DNA of 64,000 nucleotides. Origin: JAYVJH01 sp043777595. GTDB lineage: Bacteria; Bacteroidota; Bacteroidia; Cytophagales; Spirosomataceae. The notes under the pieces are model-generated. The model worked only from the letters and a program-made list of their open reading frames with translations. It was not told the DNA's origin and did no database searches. Numbering within the stretch: the first letter of the stretch is position 1; each line of letters opens with the position of its first letter. The stretch is taken from NCBI GenBank assembly GCA_043777595.1, contig JAYWHT010000061.1, positions 1 to 64,000 on the forward strand, given 5' to 3'. The translations under genes and the position numbers were made by a program. Positions 9,800 through 19,214 of this stretch are shown one piece after another.

Positions 9800-10900
9800 T
9801 TATGATGGTGAACTATTTTGTCGCAGTTCATTTATTTCAGTGTCCGATAGGCCCGTTATCGTTGCTATTTGGTCATTAGTCAAATTCATCGCAATCAACT
9901 GTATGGCACTTTTTTCGGCTTTTATTTTTTCTACTTCTATCAATTTAGTAATTTTTCTTTCTGCTTCTGCTGCTTTTTTTTCTGCCTCAGCTATTTTTTC
10001 CTCTGCCTCTACTATTTTTTCCTCTGCCTCTACTATTTTTCCCTCGGCTTCGGCTATTTTTTCAGCGGTTTTTTCCTCGATTTTGGCTATTTTTCCTTCA
10101 GCTTCGGCTATTTTTTCAGCCATTTTTGCCTCGGCTTCTGCTACTTTTTTCTTTGTTAGCTCTTCTTGCTCGATCCTGATTGTGTCTGCTATACTTGCTT
10201 CTGTGTGCAAATCGTCCAAAAACCTGTCGTACTGTCTTCTGATATTATCTGGGAGGTTGTGTATTTTCATTTTTTCTCGAACTTCTTTCATTCCCTTGGC
10301 CTTAAAATCATCTAAGACCTCACTATTCTTGAAAAAATATATCCACTCGTCCAACGGTTCTTTGATAACGTCTTTAAATTTTGTTGTTTGTATCAGATAA
10401 TATTCGGGATATGCTTGCTGGATAGTTGGTTGTTTGAGTAGCTCTTGCTGTGCTTTTGAGAGTAGAAGCTCTTTTTTGGAATGTAACCCTTTAAATTTAG
10501 TTTGACCTACATATACATAATCATCACCTTTGCCTAACCCAAAATAAATAATACTGACGGCTATTACTTTTTTGATGTCCGAATAGGGCTTGCCCACGCC
10601 CAAATGCTCGGTGATAGCCTTGGAAACACCAAAAAGCATACGCATCAAATAGTCCAGTTCTCTTGTGTTTTGGATTTCAATAATAATATGCTCTCCTTTT
10701 GAGTTTTCGGCATATAAATCTACTCGGTTAAATTTATCGGTTTCGCCAGCTTGGTTACTTTCGCTTTCCAAAATGCCTTCTATCTTGATGTCATCTTTGA
10801 GCAATTCTGACAAAAACCCTTCAAGAATATCAAAGTTTTTTTTGTCTCGAAGTATTTTTTTTACCGCCCAGTCAAATCTAATATGTTTCTTTTGTGCCAT
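9800..10900 (-). CDS. Rpn-family recombination-promoting nuclease / PD-(D/E)XK transposase-like protein
   Basis: A 366-residue member of the Rpn/PDDEXK_2 family, whose members cut DNA and are often called putative transposases. The nuclease core is visible: FNRVDLYA (Asp) and HIIIEIQN (ExQ). Residues about 240-330 are a long Glu/Lys/Ala coiled coil made of near-identical units (AEAEGKI, VEAEEKI). The C-terminus has the usual helix ITGLSDTEINEL. A second copy at 19.4-20.3 kb is broken. The coiled-coil DNA is itself repetitive and prone to length change. Confidence 0.85.
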   Translation of the reverse strand: MAQKKHIRFDWAVKKILRDKKNFDILEGFLSELLKDDIKIEGILESESNQAGETDKFNRVDLYAENSKGEHIIIEIQNTRELDYLMRMLFGVSKAITEHLGVGKPYSDIKKVIAVSIIYFGLGKGDDYVYVGQTKFKGLHSKKELLLSKAQQELLKQPTIQQAYPEYYLIQTTKFKDVIKEPLDEWIYFFKNSEVLDDFKAKGMKEVREKMKIHNLPDNIRRQYDRFLDDLHTEASIADTIRIEQEELTKKKVAEAEAKMAEKIAEAEGKIAKIEEKTAEKIAEAEGKIVEAEEKIVEAEEKIAEAEKKAAEAERKITKLIEVEKIKAEKSAIQLIAMNLTNDQIATITGLSDTEINELRQNSSPS

Positions 10901-10911
10901 ATTTTTTATAT

Positions 10912-12525
10912 TTAAAAAGCAATTTTGTTCATATAAAACACATTACGGCGACCATCGGCCCCTGCTATTTTCTGAAAACCGTAGGCTAAATAATAGTTGC
11001 CAAACCAATAAAGTACATCATCTGTACTGGTATTTCTTACTTTATCATTGCTGTCTTCGGTTGTAATAGTTACTGTTTTTTTGTCAATTACGGGTGTGCT
11101 ATTCTCAAATGTTTTGGATACTATCACGCCATTGTTGCTGTAAGACAGTGCCACGCTGCCATCGACATTTACCTTTACTTTGGTTTTTTCTTTGAGTTCC
11201 ATACTTTTTACATTCTCAAACGGCAACGAGTTGTCCCACAGCACTTTACCGTCTTTATCAAACAACGTTACGATGGCGTGGGTATAGTTAAAACCTGCAA
11301 AAATTTGTCCGTTGTTGTTGCGACCACTATTATAAAATGGACTGTACATATTGGGATTATAAATACTCGAAAAACGCCCAAACATCAGGGGCGACATAAA
11401 TGGCGACATAAATGAGTTCATGCCATAAATTGAGTTATTGTTGTTTCGGTATTCAGGGTAAAAAACATCGGCAGTTATCAAAAAATTATCGCCCTGTGGC
11501 ACAATATTATGTACCAATAACTGATAATTGAGCTTCACGTCATTGCCGTCTTCTTTTCGGCGTTCGATACGCCGCTCCATGCGCTCACGTTGGCGGTCGG
11601 TCATAAATGAAAAAAAGTTTTTGAAGTCCGTAAAACTATGGTATTGTGTAAATTCAACTTCGTCAAACAGTATTTTACTTACAAACACACCCTGCGAAGC
11701 AGAGTTACTGCTACCACTACCCTGCATATTTCTGAAACCATAAGTACCAATCATCATTTTGGTAGAATCATTGATAATAAACAAACGGCCATTGACGAGC
11801 GAGTAGTCGGGTTCTGGCTCAATCATTACTTGTCCTACGGCTTGTCCTAACTCATCAAACGATTTGGATACTAACTTGATTTCTCGACCCTTACGGGCAG
11901 CAAAACAAACATTGACGATATGATGCACTGTGTCGGCTTCGAGCGACTGAATGACCGTGTTGGCCATCGAAACCCCAGGCAGTACCTTACTTTGTTTGTT
12001 CAACAAGTTGGTATAAAGCAGCAGAGGCTCATTCCTGACTGTGCCAGCCATATAAACAGAGTAACCCAAGGTCTCGAAGTTAGATATTTCGAAGCGTTCT
12101 ATGGCTGTCAAATAAAAATTTTCGACATAGCCAGGCCCTATATTAACTTTAACTACTTGATAAAAATCGGTGCGACTCCTCGAAAAAAGCAAATAGACCG
12201 AACGACCATCGTAAGACGATTTGATAAAATCTAATCCGTTTTCTATTGATAAATCATGTCGCCAATCAATAGTTAGATCGGTATTGAACTTCTGTAAAAC
12301 AAAACTATTGCGGTCTAACTGCGTAATGAGTAGTACGCCGCTTGCCCCCAGCGAAATGGTGTGGTAGGTGTCGCTACCTCTCAACACAGGTAACTCAACC
12401 CGGTTGGTGGTTTGGGCTTTACAAATGTAGAATGTAGAATGTAGCACGAAAAATAAAAGTAGGCAATACTTTACAAAATTGCGTTGTTGCGGCCTATTAC
12501 TTATCATTGTCAATTTATGTTTCAT
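10912..12525 (-). CDS. secreted protein of unknown function
   Basis: A 537-residue protein with an N-terminal signal peptide (hydrophobic CLLLFFVLHSTFYI followed by CKAQ), hence periplasmic or surface exposed. The mature part is rich in beta-strand patterns, with a Gly/Asn/Phe/Met-rich stretch near residues 370-410. No family is recognised. Its start overlaps the end of the EVE gene by 11 bases, so the two are probably cotranscribed. An in-frame ATG six codons downstream could be the actual start. Confidence 0.65.
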   Translation of the reverse strand: MKHKLTMISNRPQQRNFVKYCLLLFFVLHSTFYICKAQTTNRVELPVLRGSDTYHTISLGASGVLLITQLDRNSFVLQKFNTDLTIDWRHDLSIENGLDFIKSSYDGRSVYLLFSRSRTDFYQVVKVNIGPGYVENFYLTAIERFEISNFETLGYSVYMAGTVRNEPLLLYTNLLNKQSKVLPGVSMANTVIQSLEADTVHHIVNVCFAARKGREIKLVSKSFDELGQAVGQVMIEPEPDYSLVNGRLFIINDSTKMMIGTYGFRNMQGSGSSNSASQGVFVSKILFDEVEFTQYHSFTDFKNFFSFMTDRQRERMERRIERRKEDGNDVKLNYQLLVHNIVPQGDNFLITADVFYPEYRNNNNSIYGMNSFMSPFMSPLMFGRFSSIYNPNMYSPFYNSGRNNNGQIFAGFNYTHAIVTLFDKDGKVLWDNSLPFENVKSMELKEKTKVKVNVDGSVALSYSNNGVIVSKTFENSTPVIDKKTVTITTEDSNDKVRNTSTDDVLYWFGNYYLAYGFQKIAGADGRRNVFYMNKIAF

Positions 12526-12928
12526 CGTTTCCTAAATTTAAGATTATGTCAAATTCGGCGGCCTTGATGGGCATAACTGATAGCCGAGACTGTTTTATTA
12601 ACGCAATATCTGACAATCTATTATCGGCTTTGATTTGTTTGAGAGATACAGGTCGCTCAAAAGCCTGAACAGGCAACATTTCGACAACCACCCAGCGAGG
12701 GTCGTTTGCGGTTGGGTCGGGATAGGCTTCTCGGCTCACTTGGGCCATGCCCACAACACACATACCTTGGTTACTGTGATAGAACAGCACCAAATCGCCA
12801 ATTTTCATGGCCTGTAAATTGTTTCGTGCTTGGTAGTTGCGTACACCGTCCCAGATGCTTTTGCCAGCGGCCACGAAGTCGTCCCAAGAATAGGCAAAAG
12901 GCTCAGATTTTACTAACCAATGATTCAT
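12515..12928 (-). CDS. EVE-domain protein
   Basis: A complete 137-residue single-domain EVE/THYN1-type protein. It shows the N-terminal WLVKSEPFAYSWDD and WDGVRNYQARN motifs, then VLFYHSNQGMCVVGM and the DPRWVVVEM strand. EVE domains belong to the PUA-like group and bind modified DNA bases; they are often fused or linked to restriction nucleases. Here the gene is transcribed divergently from a giant R-M enzyme across a 114-base region. A housekeeping role is equally possible. Confidence 0.88.
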   Translation of the reverse strand: MNHWLVKSEPFAYSWDDFVAAGKSIWDGVRNYQARNNLQAMKIGDLVLFYHSNQGMCVVGMAQVSREAYPDPTANDPRWVVVEMLPVQAFERPVSLKQIKADNRLSDIALIKQSRLSVMPIKAAEFDIILNLGNDET

Positions 12929-12981
12929 AGTTTTGTTTTTTTGAATGACTTTTATTTCAAAAACCGTTCATTTATTTGTAC

Positions 12982-13004
12982 TAACTTTGTCGTCTGCAAA
13001 GTTA
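12982..13004. promoter_or_regulatory. palindromic divergent promoter between EVE and R-M genes
   Basis: A perfect dyad, TAACTTTG-N7-CAAAGTTA, places a TAnnTTTG -7 box on each strand. The plus copy (12982-12989) faces the R-M gene and the minus copy (12997-13004) faces the EVE gene. No convincing -33 boxes at 19-21 bases were found. The overlap suggests the two transcripts compete or share a regulator. Confidence 0.5.
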
Positions 13005-13042
13005 ATACAAAACACCAACTAACCTTTCAAAATTCGTATTCA

Positions 13043-16000
13043 ATGCCCAATTCATTTCTTGCCATTTTAGAAAAATACCGCCGTGTTTCATTCTCCGAAA
13101 AAGACAAAGGCGAACGATTTGAACGCCTGATGAAAGCCTATTTGCTTACTGATTCCAAATATGCACATCGGTTTAAAAAAATTTGGTTGTGGAATGAATT
13201 TCCTGGCAGAAAAGACTTGGGAGGCTCAGACACAGGCATTGACTTGGTGGCTCTGACAAACGAAGGCGACTATTGGGCTGTTCAGTGCAAATGCTATCAG
13301 GCAGATAGCTATATTGACAAGCCTGCTGTTGATAGCTTTTTGTCCACATCGGGCAGGCAGTTCAGAGACGACAACCTAAAAACAGTTTCGTTTGTGCATA
13401 GACTTTGGATTTCGACCACAAACAAATGGGGGACAAATGCCGAAGAAGCCATCAAAAACCAAAATCCACCACTTTCAAGAATAAACCTGTTTGACCTGAC
13501 AAATGCACCGATAGACTGGGAAAAATTAGAAAATGGCTTGATGGGCGAAGTGGCAAGAACAAACAAAAAACAACTAAGACCACACCAAACCGAAGCCCTT
13601 ACCAAAACCCAAGAATATTTCAAAGCCAACGACAGAGGCAAACTCATTATGGCTTGTGGTACGGGCAAAACTTTTAACTCCTTGCGGATTGCCGAAAACC
13701 AAACGCAGGGCAAGGGTTTGGTTTTGTTTTTGGTGCCGTCTATTGCACTATTGGGACAAACGCTCAATGAGTGGTATGCCGATGCCAAAGTACCCATCAA
13801 CGCAATATGTATTTGTTCTGACCCCGAAATAACCAAAAACAGAAAACAAGTAGAAGACATTGATACGTCTTCGGTTATTGATTTGGCCTTGCCTGCCTCG
13901 ACCAACGTTGAGAGTATCATCAAACAGTTTAAAGCCTTAGAAACAAAACCAAACGAGGGGCTAACGGTTGTGTTTTCTACCTATCAGTCTATCGAACGAA
14001 TTTCTGAGGCACAAAAAGCATTGGCCCAAGCCAGTCCACAATTTGCGGAGTTTGACCTCATCATTTGCGATGAAGCCCACCGCACCACGGGCGTGTCGCT
14101 GGCCAACGAAGACGAAAGTGCTTTTACCAAAGTACACAACAACGATTTTATAAAAGCCAAAAAACGCCTCTACATGACTGCCACGCCTCGGCTCTATGAC
14201 GACAACACCAAAAGCAAAGCGGCACAAGCCGAGGCTTTGTTGTGTTCGATGGACGATGTGGCTTTGTATGGAGAAGAAATATATAGAATTGGCTTTGGCG
14301 AAGCCGTCGAAAAAGGGCTTTTGACCGACTATAAAGTGCTGATATTGACCCTGAACGCCAACGACGTGCCACCCGCTGTGCAGAAAATGATAGCCGACCA
14401 AGACAACGAAATCAATACCGACGATGCCTCCAAACTCATTGGCTGTATCAATGCGCTGTCTAAAAAGATTTTGGGCGACCAAGACATCATCAAAGAAACC
14501 GACCCCGAACCCATGCGTAGGGCGGTGGCGTTTTGTCAGAGTATTGTAGCCTCAAAAAAAATTACCAGCACTTTCAACGATGCTTCCGAAACCTATATTG
14601 GCCAACTGCCCACCGAAACACAAGCCCGCACGCAGTTGGTGGCATCGAAGCACATAGACGGCAGCATGAACGCCACCGAACGAAACGAACTGCTGGCTTG
14701 GCTCAAAGACCAACCCAAAGAAAGAGAATGTAGAATATTGACCAATGTACGCTGCCTCAGCGAGGGCGTAGATGTACCGTCGTTAGATGCCGTGCTGTTT
14801 TTGTCGGCTCGCAACTCGCAGGTGGACGTGGTGCAGTCGGTGGGCAGAGTGATGCGCAAAGCCGAAGGTAAAAAATATGGCTATATTATCATTCCTGTTG
14901 TGGTGCCAACCGACATAGAAGCCAGCAAAGCCCTCGACGACAACGAACGATACAAAGTAGTGTGGACGGTGCTGAACGCCCTCCGAGCGCATGACGACCG
15001 ATTTAATGCCACCGTCAATAAAATAGAACTCAACAAAAAACGACCCAACTCGATAATAGTCGCAGGTACTGAATATGGCTTTGATACCGATGGCAACCCC
15101 GTCAAAAAAACACAAAACGAGGGCGACGGCACCGCCAATGCCCAAAACTTGGCAGCGCAACTGGCGCTGCAATTTGAGCAACTGCAATCGGTGGTTTTTG
15201 CTCGAATGGTGGACAAAGTAGGCGACCGTAGGTATTGGGAGCAGTGGGCCAAGTCGGTAGCCGACATTGCAAGCCGACAAACCGAACGTATTGCCAAATT
15301 GGTAAACGACGGCGGCCTGCACCAACAAGCATTTGACGGGTTTTTGAAGGGCCTTCACAAAAACATCAATCCGTCTATTACCCCAAACGAAGCCGTTGAA
15401 ATGCTCTCGCAGCACATCATAACCAAGCCCGTTTTTGAAGCTCTTTTTGATGGCTATTCGTTTGTAAAAAACAACCCCATTTCGGTTTCGATGCAAACAA
15501 TGCTTGATTTGTTGGAAGACCAATCGTTTGATAAAGACACCGAAACACTACAAAAATTTTATGAATCTGTCAAATCTCGTGCTGGGGGTATTGACAATGC
15601 AGAAGGTAAACAAAAAATCATAGTAGAGTTATACGATAAATTTTTCAAGTCAGCTTTTCCAAAAATGGTTGAAAAACTGGGTATCGTTTACACACCAGTC
15701 GAAGTCGTTGATTTTATGATTCAGTCAATTGATGATATTCTAAAAAAAGAATTTGGACGTTCAATATCCGATGAAAACATACATATTCTCGACCCATTTA
15801 CAGGCACAGGTACTTTTATGACCCGACTGTTGCAAAGTGGTTTAATCAAAAAAGAAGATTTGGAACGAAAATATACCCAAGAACTCCATGCTAACGAAAT
15901 AGTTTTATTGGCTTATTATATCGCTGCCATCAATATCGAAAACACCTACCACGATATTTTGAATGCTGCCGAATACAAATCTTTTGAGGGTATTTGTTTA

Positions 16001-18010
16001 ACAGATACTTTCCAGTTGGGCGAAACAGATGCCAGCGAAATAATGTTTTCTGAAATGTTTCCGCAAAATTCCGATCGTGTGATAGCCCAAAAGAAAGCCC
16101 CTTTACGTGTTATTATCGGAAATCCACCTTATTCTGTTGGTCAAACATCTGCAAATGACAATGCACAAAATCAGAAGTATGAAAAATTAGATAGAAGAAT
16201 TGAAAATACTTATGCAAAAGAAAGTAGTGCGACATCCGTAAAAGCACTTTATGACTCTTATATAAAAGCATTTCGTTGGAGTACCGACCGTCTCGACTCA
16301 ATCAATGGAGGGATGATAGCTTTTGTATCCAATGGAGCTTGGTTAGAGGGAAATGGAGCTGATGGGCTTCGTAAGTGCCTTGAAAAAGAATTTTCAGCTA
16401 TTTATGTATTTAATTTAAGAGGAAATCAAAGAACCAGTGGCGAACTTTCAAGAAAAGAAGGTGGAAAAATATTTGGCTCAGGTTCTCGTACACCAATAGC
16501 AATTACCTTCTTAGTTAAAAATCCGAATACTAAAACCGAAAAAGCAACTATACATTACCACGATATTGGTGATTATCTAAGCAGAGAAGATAAGCTTAGC
16601 ATTATAAGTAAATTTAGGTCTGTAAATAATTCAAAGATTGATTGGCAAACACTTTCGCCTAATGAGCAAGGTGATTGGGTTAGCCAAAGAAATAACATAT
16701 TTGGAACTTTTACCCCAATAGATGCTGAAAAAAAATACGATACTCACACAAAAACATATTTTTTAACATACTCTTTGGGATTAGCCACGGGGCGAGATGC
16801 GTGGGTTTATAATTACTCGAAAAATCAATTGATACAAAATGTACAAAAATCTCTTGATTTTTATAAGGAACAGTTAGAAAAGTATAAAATTGAAAAGTTT
16901 AGAAATCGTGATTTAGAAATAGATTCTTTCATTGATACTGACCCGACTAAATTAAGTTGGAATCGTAATTTGAAAGATGATTTAGGTAAATTTGAAGAGG
17001 TTTTATTTAATAATGAATCTGTTGAATTAGGTCTATATCGTCCATTTTGTAAACAAAATCTTTATTTTGATAGAGACTATAATGCAATGGTATATCAAAA
17101 TAAAAAGTTATTTCCTAAACCAAATACAGAGAACAAAGTAATATGTGTAACTGGTTTGGGGGCGAGCAAGGACTTTTCTGTAATTATTTCTGATATTATT
17201 CCCGACCTTCAAACTCAAATGAATGGTCAATGTTTTCCACTCTATTATTACGAAGAAAACACATCAAAGCAAAAAGGCATATTTGATGAAGACAATAAAA
17301 ACGACTTCATTCGTCGAGATGCCGTCAGTGATTTTATATTGGAGAGAGCCAAAAAGCAGTACAACATTACTCCCAACCTTTCGGGGAGGGCTGGGGTGGG
17401 GCTTAGCAAAGAAGATATTTTTTATTATGTTTATGGTTTTCTGCATAGCCCTGAGTACAGAGAAATGTTTGCGGCAGACCTTAAAAAGATGTTGCCACGG
17501 CTGCCCTTGGTTGAGGCTGTCAAAGACTTTTGGGCATTTAGTAAAGCAGGTCGCCAATTAGCAGATTTGCACATCAACTACGAGAGCGTGCCGCCCTGTA
17601 AAGGCGTAGTGGTGGTGGTAGAGCCACTCAGCACAGCAGCCACCCTGAGCCAAGCCAACCACGACCAAATGGAGTATGTGCAGTATGGAGTAACCAAAAT
17701 GCGTTTTTTGAAAAAAGGCGAAAAGGAAACCATCATTTACAACAACCAAATAACGATAGACAACATACCGCCGCAGGCTTACGAGTATGTAGTAAACGGC
17801 AAAAGTGCCATAGAGTGGGTCATGGAACGCTACCAAAAGACGACCCACAAAGAAAGTGGCATCGGCAACAACCCCAACGACTGGGCAGCCGAAATAGGCA
17901 AGCCACGCTATATTTTGGACCTATTGCTGAGTGTCATCAACGTCAGTGTGCAAACGGTAGAGATAGTAAACAACCTACCGCAGGTGGAGTTTGGGGCTGA
18001 ACAAGAATAA
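13043..18010 (+). CDS. single-chain restriction-modification enzyme (nuclease-helicase-N6-adenine methylase, type ISP-like)
   Basis: A 1655-residue protein carrying a complete restriction and modification machine. The N-terminal Mrr-like PD-(D/E)XK nuclease has D67 (SDTGIDLV) and QCK at 81-83. The SF2 helicase has ACGTGKT near 205, DEAH near 343 and TATPR near 378. The N6-adenine methylase has motif I DPFTGTGTF near 918 and NPPY near 1028. A target-recognition region follows to the C-terminus. It resembles LlaBIII-type type ISP enzymes that translocate on DNA. The ATG at 13043 is chosen because the conserved MPNSF opening begins there; the frame is open to 12920. A G-rich repeat near codon 1445 is in frame. 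No specificity subunit is needed. Confidence 0.88.
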   Translation: MPNSFLAILEKYRRVSFSEKDKGERFERLMKAYLLTDSKYAHRFKKIWLWNEFPGRKDLGGSDTGIDLVALTNEGDYWAVQCKCYQADSYIDKPAVDSFLSTSGRQFRDDNLKTVSFVHRLWISTTNKWGTNAEEAIKNQNPPLSRINLFDLTNAPIDWEKLENGLMGEVARTNKKQLRPHQTEALTKTQEYFKANDRGKLIMACGTGKTFNSLRIAENQTQGKGLVLFLVPSIALLGQTLNEWYADAKVPINAICICSDPEITKNRKQVEDIDTSSVIDLALPASTNVESIIKQFKALETKPNEGLTVVFSTYQSIERISEAQKALAQASPQFAEFDLIICDEAHRTTGVSLANEDESAFTKVHNNDFIKAKKRLYMTATPRLYDDNTKSKAAQAEALLCSMDDVALYGEEIYRIGFGEAVEKGLLTDYKVLILTLNANDVPPAVQKMIADQDNEINTDDASKLIGCINALSKKILGDQDIIKETDPEPMRRAVAFCQSIVASKKITSTFNDASETYIGQLPTETQARTQLVASKHIDGSMNATERNELLAWLKDQPKERECRILTNVRCLSEGVDVPSLDAVLFLSARNSQVDVVQSVGRVMRKAEGKKYGYIIIPVVVPTDIEASKALDDNERYKVVWTVLNALRAHDDRFNATVNKIELNKKRPNSIIVAGTEYGFDTDGNPVKKTQNEGDGTANAQNLAAQLALQFEQLQSVVFARMVDKVGDRRYWEQWAKSVADIASRQTERIAKLVNDGGLHQQAFDGFLKGLHKNINPSITPNEAVEMLSQHIITKPVFEALFDGYSFVKNNPISVSMQTMLDLLEDQSFDKDTETLQKFYESVKSRAGGIDNAEGKQKIIVELYDKFFKSAFPKMVEKLGIVYTPVEVVDFMIQSIDDILKKEFGRSISDENIHILDPFTGTGTFMTRLLQSGLIKKEDLERKYTQELHANEIVLLAYYIAAINIENTYHDILNAAEYKSFEGICLTDTFQLGETDASEIMFSEMFPQNSDRVIAQKKAPLRVIIGNPPYSVGQTSANDNAQNQKYEKLDRRIENTYAKESSATSVKALYDSYIKAFRWSTDRLDSINGGMIAFVSNGAWLEGNGADGLRKCLEKEFSAIYVFNLRGNQRTSGELSRKEGGKIFGSGSRTPIAITFLVKNPNTKTEKATIHYHDIGDYLSREDKLSIISKFRSVNNSKIDWQTLSPNEQGDWVSQRNNIFGTFTPIDAEKKYDTHTKTYFLTYSLGLATGRDAWVYNYSKNQLIQNVQKSLDFYKEQLEKYKIEKFRNRDLEIDSFIDTDPTKLSWNRNLKDDLGKFEEVLFNNESVELGLYRPFCKQNLYFDRDYNAMVYQNKKLFPKPNTENKVICVTGLGASKDFSVIISDIIPDLQTQMNGQCFPLYYYEENTSKQKGIFDEDNKNDFIRRDAVSDFILERAKKQYNITPNLSGRAGVGLSKEDIFYYVYGFLHSPEYREMFAADLKKMLPRLPLVEAVKDFWAFSKAGRQLADLHINYESVPPCKGVVVVVEPLSTAATLSQANHDQMEYVQYGVTKMRFLKKGEKETIIYNNQITIDNIPPQAYEYVVNGKSAIEWVMERYQKTTHKESGIGNNPNDWAAEIGKPRYILDLLLSVINVSVQTVEIVNNLPQVEFGAEQE
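17371..17405 (+). repeat. dispersed G-rich Bacteroidota repeat inside the R-M gene
   Basis: The stretch reads ...cggggagggctggggtgggg..., a dispersed intergenic element seen often in Bacteroidota genomes. Here it lies in frame in the coding sequence, adding the peptide NLSGRAGVG between the conserved DFILERAKKQYNI and SKEDIFYYVYGFLHSPEYR blocks. Confidence 0.65.
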
Positions 18011-18013
18011 AAG

Positions 18014-19075
18014 TCAGTCCATCAGCAAACCAAGCAGTTGGTGGTTGATAAAATAGTTGGTTTTGCCGAGTTTTACTTTGTTAAGTAGTTGGTTTTCAGA
18101 TAATATTTTTAAATATTTGGTAGCTGTAAGTCGTGACACTTGGCAGTCGGTCATCACAAACTCAATTTTGGTATAAGGGTGTTTGAAAACATTATCAAGC
18201 AGCTCACGGCTATATATTTTGGGTTGATTTTGCTGTAAATACTGTTTTGTTTCTTCTATCAATATTTTCATTTTTTTTACTAATTGAATAGTATGTAGGG
18301 CTGTCTGCTCTACGGCTTCTAACATAAAACACAGCCACCCTTCCCAGTCTTCATTGTCACGGACGGCCTGTAATCGTTGATAATACTGCCCTTTATTGGC
18401 CACAATATACCTACTCAAATACAATACTGGAATGTCTATTAGTTTTCTGAGTACAAGATACAATAAATTGATAATACGTCCCGTCCGTCCGTTACCATCA
18501 TAAAAAGGGTGAATACTCTCAAATTGAAAATGAATAACGGCCATTTTTACCAAATCGTCCCAATCTACCATTTGGGGGTCGTTGATAAATTTTTCTAAAT
18601 TAGTGAGTAAGTCCATGATACTATCATAGTCTTGCGGTGGTGTATAAACTACTTCGCCTGTCGTTTGGTTTTTGAGTACCGTGCCAGGCAAACGTCTAAT
18701 TGCACCGTTGTTGGGTTCGAGTATGTCTAATATTTGTAAAAAATGTCTGATACTCAAAAAGCCGTACTGTTGTGTCAAATCGAAGCCTCTTTTGAGTGCG
18801 TTTGTATATGACTGTACCTCTTTTGTGGCGAGCGAAGTAGTTAGATTGAGCGAGGCTCTAAAAAGCTCATCATGAGTGGTGATGATGTTTTCTATGGCCG
18901 AGCTATCTTTTGCTTCTTGTAAGGCTAAGGTGTTGAGTAAAATGTTTTGGTCGGGAATAGTAGCCAAAACGCCTTTCAACTCAGCCAATGCTTTGTTGGC
19001 CAATAGCGATTTTTTGAGTACTATTCTTGTTTCTATATTACCGATGTTGGGTAGCAGTTTGATGGCATACATCAC
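18014..19075 (-). CDS. Fic-domain protein (probable AMP-transferase) with N-terminal inhibitory motif
   Basis: A 353-residue Fic protein with the complete catalytic loop HPFYDGNGRTGR near residue 190, which normally transfers AMP from ATP to a hydroxyl on a target protein. The N-terminal helix carries SSAIEN near residue 60, matching the (S/T)xxxE(G/N) motif that blocks the active site in class II Fic proteins. The C-terminal 90 residues look like a winged-helix DNA-binding domain (TATKYLKILSENQLLNKV), so it may also repress its own promoter. It runs tail-to-tail with the R-M gene, 3 bases apart, and is flanked by two copies of that gene's 3' end. Confidence 0.9.
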   Translation of the reverse strand: MMYAIKLLPNIGNIETRIVLKKSLLANKALAELKGVLATIPDQNILLNTLALQEAKDSSAIENIITTHDELFRASLNLTTSLATKEVQSYTNALKRGFDLTQQYGFLSIRHFLQILDILEPNNGAIRRLPGTVLKNQTTGEVVYTPPQDYDSIMDLLTNLEKFINDPQMVDWDDLVKMAVIHFQFESIHPFYDGNGRTGRIINLLYLVLRKLIDIPVLYLSRYIVANKGQYYQRLQAVRDNEDWEGWLCFMLEAVEQTALHTIQLVKKMKILIEETKQYLQQNQPKIYSRELLDNVFKHPYTKIEFVMTDCQVSRLTATKYLKILSENQLLNKVKLGKTNYFINHQLLGLLMD

Positions 19076-19095
19076 GTTATCAGGTTTGATATATA

Positions 19096-19160
19096 CAAAA
19101 TTAGTCTTTTTTTATACATGATCTACGCAATATGTATAAAAAAATCAATTTTCTATACAT
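19096..19160 (-). promoter_or_regulatory. Fic promoter with overlapping inverted-repeat operator
   Basis: On the minus strand TAATTTTG (19096-19103) fits the TAnnTTTG -7 box 21 bases before the Fic start. Immediately upstream is an 11-bp inverted repeat, TTTTTATACAT-N12-ATGTATAAAAA (19109-19142). A third half-site, TATACAT, lies at 19154-19160; spacing between half-sites is about two helical turns. This looks like an autoregulatory operator for the Fic protein's C-terminal winged helix. Confidence 0.5.
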
Positions 19161-19214
19161 ATCGTGTTTCTAATTACGGTTTTGTATTTGTTCATTCGTT
19201 TAACAAGCCAAGTC

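Noticed and set aside
9840..10400. Phe/Ser-rich plus-strand reading frames opposite the Rpn nuclease
   Set aside because: They are reverse-strand shadows of the repetitive coiled-coil codons.
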